Assembly (NCBI RefSeq): GCF_003097135.1
Contig: NZ_QEQL01000005.1
Location: 248,001 to 312,000 of the forward strand
Source of the DNA: Pseudomonas sp. URIL14HWK12:I12
GTDB taxonomy: Bacteria; Pseudomonadota; Gammaproteobacteria; Pseudomonadales; Pseudomonadaceae
Length of the DNA stretch: 64,000 nucleotides
Direction: 5' to 3'
Of this stretch, positions 8,102 through 16,188 are shown piece by piece (the stretch's first letter is position 1; each line of letters starts with the position of its first letter). Position numbers and translations under genes: made by a program. The notes beneath the pieces were generated by a model. The model searched no databases and was not told where the DNA came from. It was given only the letters and a program-made list of their open reading frames with translations.

Positions 8102-10249
8102 TCAGGCGGAGAGAGAATAGAGAGAAGGTGAATGCGCCAGCGTGCTGCCGCGTTCGATCAGGTCCTTGAGCAGCGCTGGCGCATCGAGGATCAGCGCGAC
8201 AACACCGCTGCCCAGCACGCTGGAGCCACTGATGCCCTTGACGCCACTGAACATCTGGCCAAGGGGTTTGATTACGGTTTGGTACTCACCCAGCAAGTTG
8301 TCGACCACCAGCCCGGCCTTGATGCCCTGAGCCTGGATGACCACGATGTTCTCGCGCTTGGGCGTGGCGCCTTGCAGGCCGAAGTGATCACGCAGGAACA
8401 CCACCGGCAGCACCTCGCCCCGAAGGTCGACATGGCCCTTGGCGCGCACCTGTTGGCGCTGCTCGGGGCGGATCTCCATGCATTCGCGGACCATCCCCAA
8501 CGGCAGTACGTAGCTGCTGCCGGCGGCCTCGACCAACAGCCCGTCGATCATGGCCAGCGTCAGCGGCAGGCGAATGCGTACGGTGGTGCCCTGGCCGGGC
8601 GGGCTGAGCAATTCGATGTGCCCGCGCAGGCCGGTGATGTTGCGCTTGACCACATCCATGCCCACGCCACGGCCGGAAAGATTGGTCACCGCAGCGGCGG
8701 TGGAAAAGCCCGGCTCGAAGATCAACGCCAGCAGCTCGCGGTCAGCAGGCTCCACAGCGCCAACCAGGCCCCTTTCACGGGCCTTGGCCAGAATCCTTTC
8801 GCGGTTGAGCCCGGCGCCATCGTCGCTGAGCTCGACCACGATATTGCCCGCATCGTGGAAGGCGTTGAGCTGCAAGCGGCCGCGGGAGGGCTTGCCGGCA
8901 GCCAGGCGCTGCTCCGGCGGCTCGATGCCATGGTCCATGGCATTGCGCAGCAGGTGCATCAGCGGGTCGCTCAACTGCTCGACCAACGCCTTGTCCAGCT
9001 CGGTATCGCCGCCGCTGACCACCAGCTCGATGTCCTTGCCCAGGGCCTGGCTCACATCGCGCACGGTGCGGTGGAAACGGTTGAAGGTTTCGCCAATCGG
9101 CACCATGCGCATGGCCAAGGTGCTTTCGAGCACCGCCTCGACCAGGTTGGTGATCGCGGTGCTGGCTTCGATCAACGACTCGTCAGCGCTTTGCTCGGCC
9201 AGCAGGCGGGCACCGGCACCGGCGGTTACCAGCTCCCCTGCAAGGTTGATCAGGGTTTCGAGTTTGTCGGCGCGCACGCGCACCCAGGCTTGCCGCCCAT
9301 CGCTGATAGCGGCGGCAGGCGCAGCGGCGGGCGCGGGTGTGGCCGCCGCTACTCCGGGGGCAGGTTCCTGCAGCTGAGCTGCTGGGGCCTCGGGCGCGGG
9401 CGGTGTGTGTTGCGCAGCCACCTCACCCAGGCCATCGTTCAACCACTGCGCACGCTCGGCCGGCCACTGCGCCAGCCACTGGGAGAAGGTGTTGGCCGGG
9501 TCGGTCAGGTCGAAGATCGCGATGTCCGACTCTTCCTCGACGAAAGCGAACGCATCACGCAGCACCGACGCCTCGCAGTCGGCGCGCAGGCGCAAGTGGA
9601 AGCCCAGCAGGCAGGTCTCGGGGTCGAAGTCCGGCGCATGGGCGATGGCATGGTCGTCGATCAATACCGCTTGGCGTTCGCCGAGCGAATCGAGATAGCG
9701 CAGGAATGACAGCGGGTCCATGCCATGGCGGAATGTGTCCTGCCCAAAGCGTGCAGACACATGCCAGAGGCGCTGGGCGGGTGAGCCGCTAGGCCCTGCT
9801 TCAACGGTTGAGGCGGTACCAGCCGTGCCCGCGCCCGTGCCCGCGCCCGTGCCGGCGCCCGCTGCCAACAGCCGCTGGCGCAGTTCGGCTTCGATCGCTT
9901 GCATGGCTTCGGTAGGCGCTGCACGGCGCACGGCAACCTGCTCCAGCAGCGTGCCGAGGTGGTCGTTACAGGCCAGCATCAGCGCGATGCGCTCACGGTT
10001 CACCGCCAGGCTCCCGCCCCGCAGGCGATCGAGCAGGTCTTCGACCACATGGGCGAAACCCACCAGTGCATCCAGGCCGAACAGCCCTGCCGAGCCCTTG
10101 ATGGTATGGGCGGCGCGAAACACCGCGTCCATGGCCTGGCCGTCACCCGGCTCGCCTTCCAGGTGCAGCAGCGCTTGTTCCATTTCCTGCAGCAGTTCAC
10201 GCGCTTCAGCGATGAACGTCTGCAGGGCTGCGTCGAGATTCAGGGGCAT
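8102..10249 (-). CDS. cheA: Chemotaxis histidine kinase CheA
   Basis: A 715-residue CheA. The HPt domain has the phosphorylated histidine at about residue 48 in AAHTIKGSAGLFG. A low-complexity GAG/T linker (about 145-160) leads to a domain of about 120 residues in the place of P2, beginning RLWHVSARFGQDTF. After a second A/P-rich linker come the dimerisation helices, the ATPase domain with LRNAMDHGIEPPE and a glycine-rich lid with GRGVGMDVVKRN, and a C-terminal CheW-like domain with VLPLGMVRECME. No receiver is fused. It phosphorylates CheY and CheB of the same operon; output cannot be inferred from sequence. Confidence 0.95.
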   Translation of the reverse strand: MPLNLDAALQTFIAEARELLQEMEQALLHLEGEPGDGQAMDAVFRAAHTIKGSAGLFGLDALVGFAHVVEDLLDRLRGGSLAVNRERIALMLACNDHLGTLLEQVAVRRAAPTEAMQAIEAELRQRLLAAGAGTGAGTGAGTAGTASTVEAGPSGSPAQRLWHVSARFGQDTFRHGMDPLSFLRYLDSLGERQAVLIDDHAIAHAPDFDPETCLLGFHLRLRADCEASVLRDAFAFVEEESDIAIFDLTDPANTFSQWLAQWPAERAQWLNDGLGEVAAQHTPPAPEAPAAQLQEPAPGVAAATPAPAAAPAAAISDGRQAWVRVRADKLETLINLAGELVTAGAGARLLAEQSADESLIEASTAITNLVEAVLESTLAMRMVPIGETFNRFHRTVRDVSQALGKDIELVVSGGDTELDKALVEQLSDPLMHLLRNAMDHGIEPPEQRLAAGKPSRGRLQLNAFHDAGNIVVELSDDGAGLNRERILAKARERGLVGAVEPADRELLALIFEPGFSTAAAVTNLSGRGVGMDVVKRNITGLRGHIELLSPPGQGTTVRIRLPLTLAMIDGLLVEAAGSSYVLPLGMVRECMEIRPEQRQQVRAKGHVDLRGEVLPVVFLRDHFGLQGATPKRENIVVIQAQGIKAGLVVDNLLGEYQTVIKPLGQMFSGVKGISGSSVLGSGVVALILDAPALLKDLIERGSTLAHSPSLYSLSA

Positions 10250-10270
10250 GCTGGCCGCTCCGTGAATGGG

Positions 10271-10570
10271 TTAAGGGCAAGCCGGGCTCGCCAGCGCCGT
10301 TGGGCACAGGCGCATGGCTTCGGCCACACAGGCGCTTGCCTGGGTCACACTGAGTGCGTGGCCGCTGGCGCGCAGTTGGTGATACAGGTGCAGCAGCCAT
10401 TGCAGGCCGGCGCCGTCAATCTCAGGCACCTCGTCCAGGTCCAACGCCCAATCACACGGCTGGGCCAGCCACGGGCTGGCGGCACTGTGAAGCTCGGCCA
10501 CCTGATAGATGGTCAGCTCGGTATGCACCGCTGCCTGCAGCCGCTCACCCACCCGTTCGAAGGCAATCAT
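10271..10570 (-). CDS. STAS-domain protein (anti-sigma-antagonist-like)
   Basis: A 99-residue single STAS domain. The typical core is LTIYQVAELHSAASPWLAQ followed by WALDLDEVPEIDGAGLQWLLHL, in which the residue after EID, where family members carry the phosphorylated serine or threonine, is Gly-Ala rather than Ser/Thr. So the classical switch residue appears to be absent. Its ATG overlaps the cheY stop (ATGA), and cheA follows after 21 bp. STAS proteins recur in some accessory che clusters, for instance cluster III of Vibrio cholerae, but their role there is poorly known. It may act as a scaffold. Confidence 0.85.
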   Translation of the reverse strand: MIAFERVGERLQAAVHTELTIYQVAELHSAASPWLAQPCDWALDLDEVPEIDGAGLQWLLHLYHQLRASGHALSVTQASACVAEAMRLCPTALASPACP

Positions 10571-10935
10571 GGTGCGATCAGCTTGGCGACCGCCGCCATC
10601 ATCTGGGCTGGCTGGAATGGCTTGACCACCCAGGCCCGTGCACCGGCGGCCTGGCCTTCCTGCTTGCGGCTTTCCTGGGATTCGGTGGTGAGCATGATCA
10701 CCGGCGTGAATTTGTAGGCCGGCAGCTTTTTCAGCTCCTTGACGAAGGTGATGCCGTCCATGTTCGGCATGTTCACGTCGCTGATCACCAGATGGATCTT
10801 CTGCCCGTTCAATTTGCCGAGTGCGTCTTTGCCATCACAAGCTTCGAGCACGTCATAGCCTTGGCTTTTCAGGGCAATGCCGACAACCTGGCGGATGCTT
10901 GCGGAGTCATCCACCACCAATATGGACTTGGCCAT
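10567..10935 (-). CDS. cheY: CheY-type single-domain response regulator
   Basis: A 122-residue stand-alone receiver domain. It has the acidic pair in LVVDDSASIRQ, the phospho-aspartate in LVISDVNMPNMDG, the switch threonine in IMLTTES and the lysine in WVVKPFQP. There is no output domain, so it acts by protein-protein contact, at the flagellar motor in classical systems or on another target here. It overlaps the STAS gene by four bases and lies eight bases after the receptor gene that heads the operon. Confidence 0.93.
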   Translation of the reverse strand: MAKSILVVDDSASIRQVVGIALKSQGYDVLEACDGKDALGKLNGQKIHLVISDVNMPNMDGITFVKELKKLPAYKFTPVIMLTTESQESRKQEGQAAGARAWVVKPFQPAQMMAAVAKLIAP

Positions 10936-10943
10936 TTTTACTC

Positions 10944-12119
10944 CTAGAAAAAAGTGATCGAACTGTCGGCGGGCGCGCGGGTGGCCTGGCCGTGATGGTT
11001 GTTGCGCTGCTCTTGCATCGCATAGGTACGTTCGGTTTCGGCAAGCCAGCCGGCAACGTCCAGCTGTAACGGCTCACCGTTGGCCTGGCTGTGCTCCAGC
11101 CGCTGATGCAGGTCGGCCATGCGCAGGTTGACCTGGCTGAGGATCTGGCTCACCCGATCCTGGAATTGCAGCGCTACCAGCACGTCCGAGATCTCATGGC
11201 CGATGCCGGCGCTTTCGTCCTGCAGCAGCTGCGAGGCCCCCTGCAGTTGCCCGGTGATCTGGGAGAAATTGCCCAGCACATCGGCAATGGCTGTTTCGGC
11301 CTGCATCACGCTGTCGTTGCTCTTGTCATTGCTGTCGCCGGCCACTTCCACCAGGCGCTGGATGGCGCTGTTGATCACATCGACCTTGGCCGACATCTTC
11401 TGGCCGGTCTCGCTGGATTCGCTCGACAGGGAGCGCACCGCATCGGCTACCACCGCGAAGCCGCGCCCGGCCTCGCCGGCGCGCGCCGCCTCGATGGCGG
11501 CGTTGAGCGCCAGCAGGTTGGTCTGTGCCGCAATGGCCGCCACTTCCGCCGCCATGTGCCGCAGCTCACCGGTGTAGTCGGTCAGGTTGCGTACGGCGGC
11601 AAGCATCTGGTCGCGGCTCTGCTGGCTGACGCGCAGGCTGTCGACCACTTGGTTGAGCGAACGCTGGCTGTCGGCCAGGCCATCAGCCGCGCCGCCCTGG
11701 CCCATCTGGCCCGCGGCCTGGCGCGAGGCGTCTACGGTGTGGTCAAGGCGCGCGGCAATGTCGACGAAACGCTGGGTCAGCGACCCAACAGCGGTTTCGG
11801 TCTGTTCCCGGGAGGTATCGAGCTGGCGTTGCCAGACCGGCAGCGTCTGCACGAGCAAACGGTCAGCATCTGGGGTCACCACGGTAGGCTCGGCCGCCGC
11901 TTGGGCAGTGTGGGTTTGCGGTTCAGCGCCGCGCGAGGTGTGGCGCCAGATCAGGGCCAGCAACCCGGCGTAGGGCACGGCCACCAGCGCCGCTTGATAC
12001 AACGGCAAGAGGGGTTGAAAAGTCAGGGGCAACGCCACCGAGGCCAGCCCCACAAGGCCGGCAGCGGCACACCATGCCGCCCTTTTCCTAGGTGAAAACC
12101 CAAAGCCCGCATGTTCCAT
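10944..12119 (-). CDS. Short methyl-accepting chemotaxis protein, first gene of the che operon
   Basis: A 391-residue receptor with two closely spaced hydrophobic segments near the N-terminus (about 13-59), so almost no periplasmic domain. The rest is cytoplasmic coiled coil with the signalling tip AAIAAQTNLLALNAAIEAARAGE and VVADAVRSLSS. No HAMP domain is evident. The C-terminal part (LVALQFQDRVSQILSQVNLRM) resembles receptors of accessory pathways that sense from the membrane or cytoplasm. It ends LAETERTYAMQEQRNNHHGQA and a short tail. Eight bases separate it from cheY. Confidence 0.9.
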   Translation of the reverse strand: MEHAGFGFSPRKRAAWCAAAGLVGLASVALPLTFQPLLPLYQAALVAVPYAGLLALIWRHTSRGAEPQTHTAQAAAEPTVVTPDADRLLVQTLPVWQRQLDTSREQTETAVGSLTQRFVDIAARLDHTVDASRQAAGQMGQGGAADGLADSQRSLNQVVDSLRVSQQSRDQMLAAVRNLTDYTGELRHMAAEVAAIAAQTNLLALNAAIEAARAGEAGRGFAVVADAVRSLSSESSETGQKMSAKVDVINSAIQRLVEVAGDSNDKSNDSVMQAETAIADVLGNFSQITGQLQGASQLLQDESAGIGHEISDVLVALQFQDRVSQILSQVNLRMADLHQRLEHSQANGEPLQLDVAGWLAETERTYAMQEQRNNHHGQATRAPADSSITFF

Positions 12120-12404
12120 GACAACCTCGGTGACATCGCCCGCAAGCCGGGCAGGTACCTTGGTTATCCCCCATGAGGGCTATTACATTAATCAATTGAA
12201 GTACCGTTCGTCGGCCAAGTGGATCCCATTATGCAAGCCCTGTACAAGCCAAGCGACAGGTAAAGGCCGGGCAAAAATCGGGCTTGGCGCCACAACCGTT
12301 ATGCGCCGCAGGGTTGCCCGGCAAACGAAACGGTGAGAGCGAAACGGCGCTTTGTACAAGTTTGACCAATAGCCATTTAGGGGCTACCGCTGCTTAGCGC
12401 CGCC
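12120..12404. other. Intergenic region upstream of the che operon
   Basis: This 285-bp gap must hold the che operon promoter on the minus strand. An AT-rich stretch around 12180-12205 is the likeliest place. No convincing FliA-type or sigma-54 promoter was seen. An open frame from 12118 to 12336 on the plus strand starts inside the receptor gene and looks fortuitous. Confidence 0.4.
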
Positions 12405-13178
12405 TTACCACCACATCTTCACACCCACCACCAGCCGCGCTTCTTCGACGTCATCACCCTCTTGGCGAACATAATCAGCAGTGCGCCCAAATTGCTTGTT
12501 CCAGTTCACACCCACGTAGGGCGCAAACTCCGGGATGAACTCGTAGCGCAGGCGCAACCCAGTCTCGACGTTCGACAGCCCCGCCCCTACTTGGCGCAGT
12601 GGGTCGTTACGGCTGTATAGATTTGCCTCAACGCGCGGCTGCAGGATGAGCTTCTGGGTGATGGGCAGGTCGTACTCGCCCTCTAGGCGCAGTGCGCTCT
12701 GGCTGTTTTCACCCAGATAAAACGTGGCCTGGGTGTCCAGGTCGCTCAATGGCTCGCCCTGGACCCCGAACGCTGCCCAGGTTTGCGGGCTGGCAGGCTT
12801 GAAGTCCTGGCGCACACCGGCCACCACGTCCCACCAGGGGTTGATGGCACGGCCATAGAGGGCTTGCAGCTCTGCCTCTTCCGTGCGGCCGTTGGTGCGC
12901 TCGCCTTCGGAACGCAGCCACAGGCGGTTCACATCACCGCCCACCCAACCTTCGAAATCCCAGGCCAGGGCCGTACCGGCATCGGCCTTCTGGTACTCAA
13001 GGCGGTCGAAGGAGAAATAGCTGTGCAGGTCACGATCGTGCATGCCCATGGTGTCCATGCTTGCGGCGTCCGTGCTTACGGCGTCCGTGCTTACAGCGCC
13101 CTTGTTCATGCTGGCCATGTCGTCGGCAAGTGCCATAGGGCTGGCAGCCAACAGCGGGAGTAGCAACAGATTACGCAT
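12405..13178 (-). CDS. copB: Copper resistance outer-membrane protein CopB
   Basis: A 257-residue CopB/PcoB-family protein. A signal peptide (MRNLLLLPLLAASPMALA) is followed by a short Met/Asp/Ser-rich segment (about 20-55) and then a beta-barrel of the CopB family, recognisable from WDFEGWVGGDVNRLWLRSEGER, ALYGRAINPWWDVVAGVRQD, and FIPEFAPYVGVNWNKQFGRT near the C-terminus. It ends in VVGVKMWW with a terminal aromatic residue, as in outer-membrane proteins. The metal-binding N-terminus is much shorter than in classic CopB. The ATG overlaps the end of copA by eight bases, and GAGGTG lies upstream. CopB is thought to sequester or transport copper at the outer membrane. Confidence 0.93.
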   Translation of the reverse strand: MRNLLLLPLLAASPMALADDMASMNKGAVSTDAVSTDAASMDTMGMHDRDLHSYFSFDRLEYQKADAGTALAWDFEGWVGGDVNRLWLRSEGERTNGRTEEAELQALYGRAINPWWDVVAGVRQDFKPASPQTWAAFGVQGEPLSDLDTQATFYLGENSQSALRLEGEYDLPITQKLILQPRVEANLYSRNDPLRQVGAGLSNVETGLRLRYEFIPEFAPYVGVNWNKQFGRTADYVRQEGDDVEEARLVVGVKMWW

Positions 13179-15006
13179 CGACGCGCACCTCGCGGAACAT
13201 GCCCGCTTCCATGTGATAGAGCATGTGGCAGTGATAGGCCCAGCGGCCCAGGGCATCGGCGGTCACGCGGTAACTGCGGCGTGTACCGGGCGGGATGTCC
13301 AGGGTGTGCTTGCGCACCATGAAGCGCCCTTGTTCATCTTCCAGGTCGCTCCACATGCCGTGCAGGTGGATGGGGTGGGCCATCATGGTGTCGTTTACCA
13401 GCACGATTCTGACCCGCTCCCCGTGCTTGAGCACGATGGGTGCAGCGTCGGCGAACTTCACCCCGTCGAAAGACCAGGCAAAGCGGCCCATGTGGCCGGT
13501 CAGGTGCAGCTCCAGCGTTCGGCTCGGCTCGCGGCCGTCGGGGTCGGGGAACGCGCTGCGCAGGTCGGCGTAGGTGAGCACGCTGCGGCCATTGCCGCGC
13601 AGGCCGATGCCCGGGTCGTCAAGCTTGGGCATGGGGTTCTGAGCCTGCATATCCACCAGCGGGTTGTCGGTTTCGCTCGCCGGGTGCCTGACCGGCTGGG
13701 CGAGCGGGTTTGCCGCGGGCATCTGGCTGTGATCCATGCTCTGCATCTGGCCTTGGTCCATGCCCTGCATCTGGCCGTGATCCATGCCCTGCATCCGGCC
13801 GTGATCCATGCCCTGCATCTGGCCGTGGTCCATGCCCTGCATTTGGCTGTGATCCATGCCCTGCATTTGGCTGTGATCCATGCCCTGCATTTGGCTGTGA
13901 TTCATGCCCATGTCCGCCATGGTCAGCAGCGGCTGCGGGTCCAGTGCCGGAATCTGCGCCTGCGCGCCTGCACGTTGCGCCAATGTGGCGCGGGCATAAC
14001 CGCTGCGGTCCATGGCCTGGGCGAAAACGGTGTAGGCGGCGGCATCGCCAGGCTCTACCAGCACATCGAGCGTTTCGGCTACCGCAAGGCGAACTTCATC
14101 GACGTCCACAGGCTGAACGTACTGCCCGTCGGCGGCCACCACCCTGAGCTTGAGCCCCGGAATGCGCAGGTCGAAATAGCTCATCGCCGAGCCGTTGATC
14201 AGCCGCAGCAGCACCGTCTCGCCGGGCTTGAACAGGCCGGTCCAGTTGGCCTGCGGGCCGTGCCCGTTGACCAGGTAGGTATAGGCCTGGCCGCTGACGT
14301 CGGCGATATCGGTGGGCGACATACGCATGCGCGCCCACATGGCGCGGTCTTTCACCGCTGCAGTGAAACCCTGCTCGGCCACATCGTGAATGAAGTCCAC
14401 CAACGTGCGTTGCTGCTGGTAGTACTCCGGCTGCTCTTTGAGGCGGGCGAAGACACGTTCGGGGTTCTGGTCGGTCCAGTCGCTGAGCATCAGCACATGC
14501 TCGCGATCGAAGTGATAAGGCGCAGGGGTTGCCGGGTCGATGATCAGCGGCCCATAGACACCACGCTGCTCCTGAAACCCGGAGTGGCTGTGATACCAGT
14601 AGGTGCCATTCTGGCGCAGAGTAAAGCGATAGTCGTAATACTCGCCTGGGGCGATGCCCTTGAAGCGGCTCAGGCCCGGCACGCCGTCCATGTCGGCGGG
14701 CAGCACAATGCCGTGCCAGTGAACCGAGGTGGTTTCCTTCAAGCGATTGCGCACGCGCAGGCTGACGGTATCGCCCTCCCGCCAGCGCAGCAGCGGGCCA
14801 GGCAGGCTGCCGTTGATGGTTTGCGCAGTGCGCGGCGTACCGGTGATGTTCACCGTTTGTTCGCCGATGTAGAGGTCGAAATCCGCACCGGCAAGGGCTT
14901 GCCCGGTGCTCACCGGCGCGGCCCACACCGGTTGCTGCCAGAGCCCGGTGCCGGCCAGTGCCGTGCCGGCGGCCAGCGTCTGAATGAAGGTTCTTCGCGT
15001 GTGCAT
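13171..15006 (-). CDS. copA: Periplasmic multicopper oxidase CopA (PcoA type)
   Basis: A 611-residue CopA. A twin-arginine signal (RRTFIQT, cleaved near residue 30) sends it folded to the periplasm. Cupredoxin domains carry the copper motifs HWHG (96-99) and HSH (139-141), then AHPIHLHGMW and YHCHMLYHMEAGM at the C-terminus, so the type 1 and trinuclear sites look intact. Residues 368-431 are eight tandem MDHSQMQG-like octapeptides, the Met-rich copper-binding loop of the family, unusually regular here. It oxidises or binds Cu(I). It is followed by copB with an 8-bp overlap; no copCD or copRS is nearby. A TTAC-N6-GTAA element lies 75 bp upstream. Confidence 0.95.
   Translation of the reverse strand: MHTRRTFIQTLAAGTALAGTGLWQQPVWAAPVSTGQALAGADFDLYIGEQTVNITGTPRTAQTINGSLPGPLLRWREGDTVSLRVRNRLKETTSVHWHGIVLPADMDGVPGLSRFKGIAPGEYYDYRFTLRQNGTYWYHSHSGFQEQRGVYGPLIIDPATPAPYHFDREHVLMLSDWTDQNPERVFARLKEQPEYYQQQRTLVDFIHDVAEQGFTAAVKDRAMWARMRMSPTDIADVSGQAYTYLVNGHGPQANWTGLFKPGETVLLRLINGSAMSYFDLRIPGLKLRVVAADGQYVQPVDVDEVRLAVAETLDVLVEPGDAAAYTVFAQAMDRSGYARATLAQRAGAQAQIPALDPQPLLTMADMGMNHSQMQGMDHSQMQGMDHSQMQGMDHGQMQGMDHGRMQGMDHGQMQGMDQGQMQSMDHSQMPAANPLAQPVRHPASETDNPLVDMQAQNPMPKLDDPGIGLRGNGRSVLTYADLRSAFPDPDGREPSRTLELHLTGHMGRFAWSFDGVKFADAAPIVLKHGERVRIVLVNDTMMAHPIHLHGMWSDLEDEQGRFMVRKHTLDIPPGTRRSYRVTADALGRWAYHCHMLYHMEAGMFREVRVDA
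13714..13905 (-). repeat. Eight 24-bp tandem repeats in copA
   Basis: Eight in-frame copies of a 24-bp unit encode MDHSQMQG and variants (MNHSQMQG, MDHGQMQG, MDHGRMQG, MDQGQMQS, MDHSQMPA). The DNA copies are nearly identical, so the array should be prone to gain or loss of units. Confidence 0.9.
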
Positions 15007-15080
15007 GAGGCGGTGCCCGAGAGACTGGAGAATGCCTGCCAGCGTGCCGGAGCGGAACTGTCAGTTACCTGATGTGAACA

Positions 15081-15094
15081 TTACGAAACCGTAA
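15081..15094. promoter_or_regulatory. Candidate copper-responsive operator upstream of copA
   Basis: TTAC-GAAACC-GTAA is an inverted repeat 75 bp before the copA ATG. Its form and place suit an OmpR-family copper regulator such as CopR; that assignment is inferred and no such regulator gene is in the window. Confidence 0.4.
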
Positions 15095-15129
15095 GGTTGC
15101 GCCGAACGGCATAAGCATATGGCCACCCT

Positions 15130-15149
15130 CGGTTCTAAAAATAGAACCG
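15130..15149. promoter_or_regulatory. Perfect palindrome between copA and the atsK-like gene
   Basis: CGGTTCTA and TAGAACCG flank AAAA, giving 8-bp perfect arms. It lies about 100 bp before the dioxygenase start and about 125 bp before copA, followed by an AT-rich stretch (15157-15200) that probably carries the plus-strand promoter. The binding protein is unknown. Confidence 0.4.
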
Positions 15150-15249
15150 TGGAGGTCAATAACTTATAAGAAATAGGCATTTCATATCTTCCAGCTATTA
15201 GCCGTAGGCTCGGCCTTGTCTTCCCACGCCCAGATAAGGAGTTCGACCC

Positions 15250-16161
15250 ATGGCCTTGAGCATCCACCCCGTCGCCGGCCGCATCGGCGCGCAAATCGAC
15301 AACGTTCAACTCTCCGGCGACTTGCCAAAGCACACCTTCGAGCAGATTCACCAGGCATTGCTGCAGCACAAGGTGCTCTTTTTTCGCGGCCAGCACCTGA
15401 CCGATGAACAGCAGGAGCGCTTCTCACGCCTGTTCGGCGAGCAGGTGCCCCACCCCACCGTGCGTTCGGCCCACAACAGCACTGCGCTGCTCAACCTCGA
15501 TGCCAAGGAAAGCCGCGCCAACTCGTGGCACACCGATGTGACCTTCGTGGCGAACCCGCCGAAGATTTCCATCCTGCGCGGCGTGGTCATTCCGCCCTAC
15601 GGCGGCGACACCGTCTGGGCCAACACCGTCACTGCCTACGAAGACTTGCCCGCCGCCTTGCGGCAACTGGCCGACAGCCTGCGCGCCGTGCACAGCAACC
15701 TCTACGACTACGCAGCGCCCCGCCATGCGGCCGAGGCTGCCCTCAAACGCTACCGGGAAGAATTCACCGCGCTGGAATATGAAACCGAGCACCCGCTGGT
15801 ACATGTGCACCCGGAAACCGGCGAGCGCGCGCTGGTGCTGGGCCACTTCGTCAAGCACTTCGTGGGCGTTTCGCCGAACGACTCCAAGCAGTTGTTCCGG
15901 CTGTTCCACGACCGCATCACCGACGTGAACAACACCGTGCGCTGGCGCTGGCAGGAGGGCGATGTGGCGATCTGGGACAACCGCGCCACCCAGCACATTG
16001 CCGTGAACGATTACGGCACCGCCGAGCGCATCGTGCGCCGCACCACGATCGATGGCGAGATCCTGCGCGGGATCGACGGCCAGCCCAGCCAGGCGATCAA
16101 GCCCACCACCCAGACCCTCTCGCCGCGCAGCGAAGCCGACAAGGCGCACCTGGCCGCCTGA
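15250..16161 (+). CDS. TauD/TfdA-family Fe(II)/2-oxoglutarate dioxygenase, AtsK-like
   Basis: A 303-residue non-heme iron dioxygenase. The facial triad is the H and D of NSWHTDVTF plus the distal histidine in ATQHIAVNDYG; the 2-oxoglutarate arginine is in ERIVRRTT. Blocks such as HPVAGRIGAQI, KVLFFRGQ, GGDTVWANT and WRWQEGDVAIWDNRATQH closely match AtsK, the alkylsulfatase of P. putida, from memory of that family. Such enzymes release sulfite or sulfate with an aldehyde from sulfate esters or sulfonates under sulfur limitation. It leads an operon with an ABC importer (27 bp to the next gene), which supports a sulfur-scavenging role. TauD-like activity on a sulfonate remains possible. Confidence 0.88.
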   Translation: MALSIHPVAGRIGAQIDNVQLSGDLPKHTFEQIHQALLQHKVLFFRGQHLTDEQQERFSRLFGEQVPHPTVRSAHNSTALLNLDAKESRANSWHTDVTFVANPPKISILRGVVIPPYGGDTVWANTVTAYEDLPAALRQLADSLRAVHSNLYDYAAPRHAAEAALKRYREEFTALEYETEHPLVHVHPETGERALVLGHFVKHFVGVSPNDSKQLFRLFHDRITDVNNTVRWRWQEGDVAIWDNRATQHIAVNDYGTAERIVRRTTIDGEILRGIDGQPSQAIKPTTQTLSPRSEADKAHLAA

Positions 16162-16188
16162 GCCCAGGGCGCTATAAAGGAAACACCC

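Noticed and set aside
6447..8120. 557-residue open frame opposite the first receptor gene
   Set aside because: Antisense shadow; the receptor on the other strand has every expected domain.
9832..9865. GC-rich tandem repeat of GTGCCCGCGCCC type
   Set aside because: It encodes the Gly/Ala/Thr linker of CheA in frame and needs no other explanation.
12118..12336. 72-residue ORF upstream of the che operon
   Set aside because: Starts inside the receptor start codon on the other strand, no ribosome site, no recognisable fold.
13714..13905. Possible CRISPR-like array
   Set aside because: Repeats are contiguous 24-bp coding units in copA without spacers.
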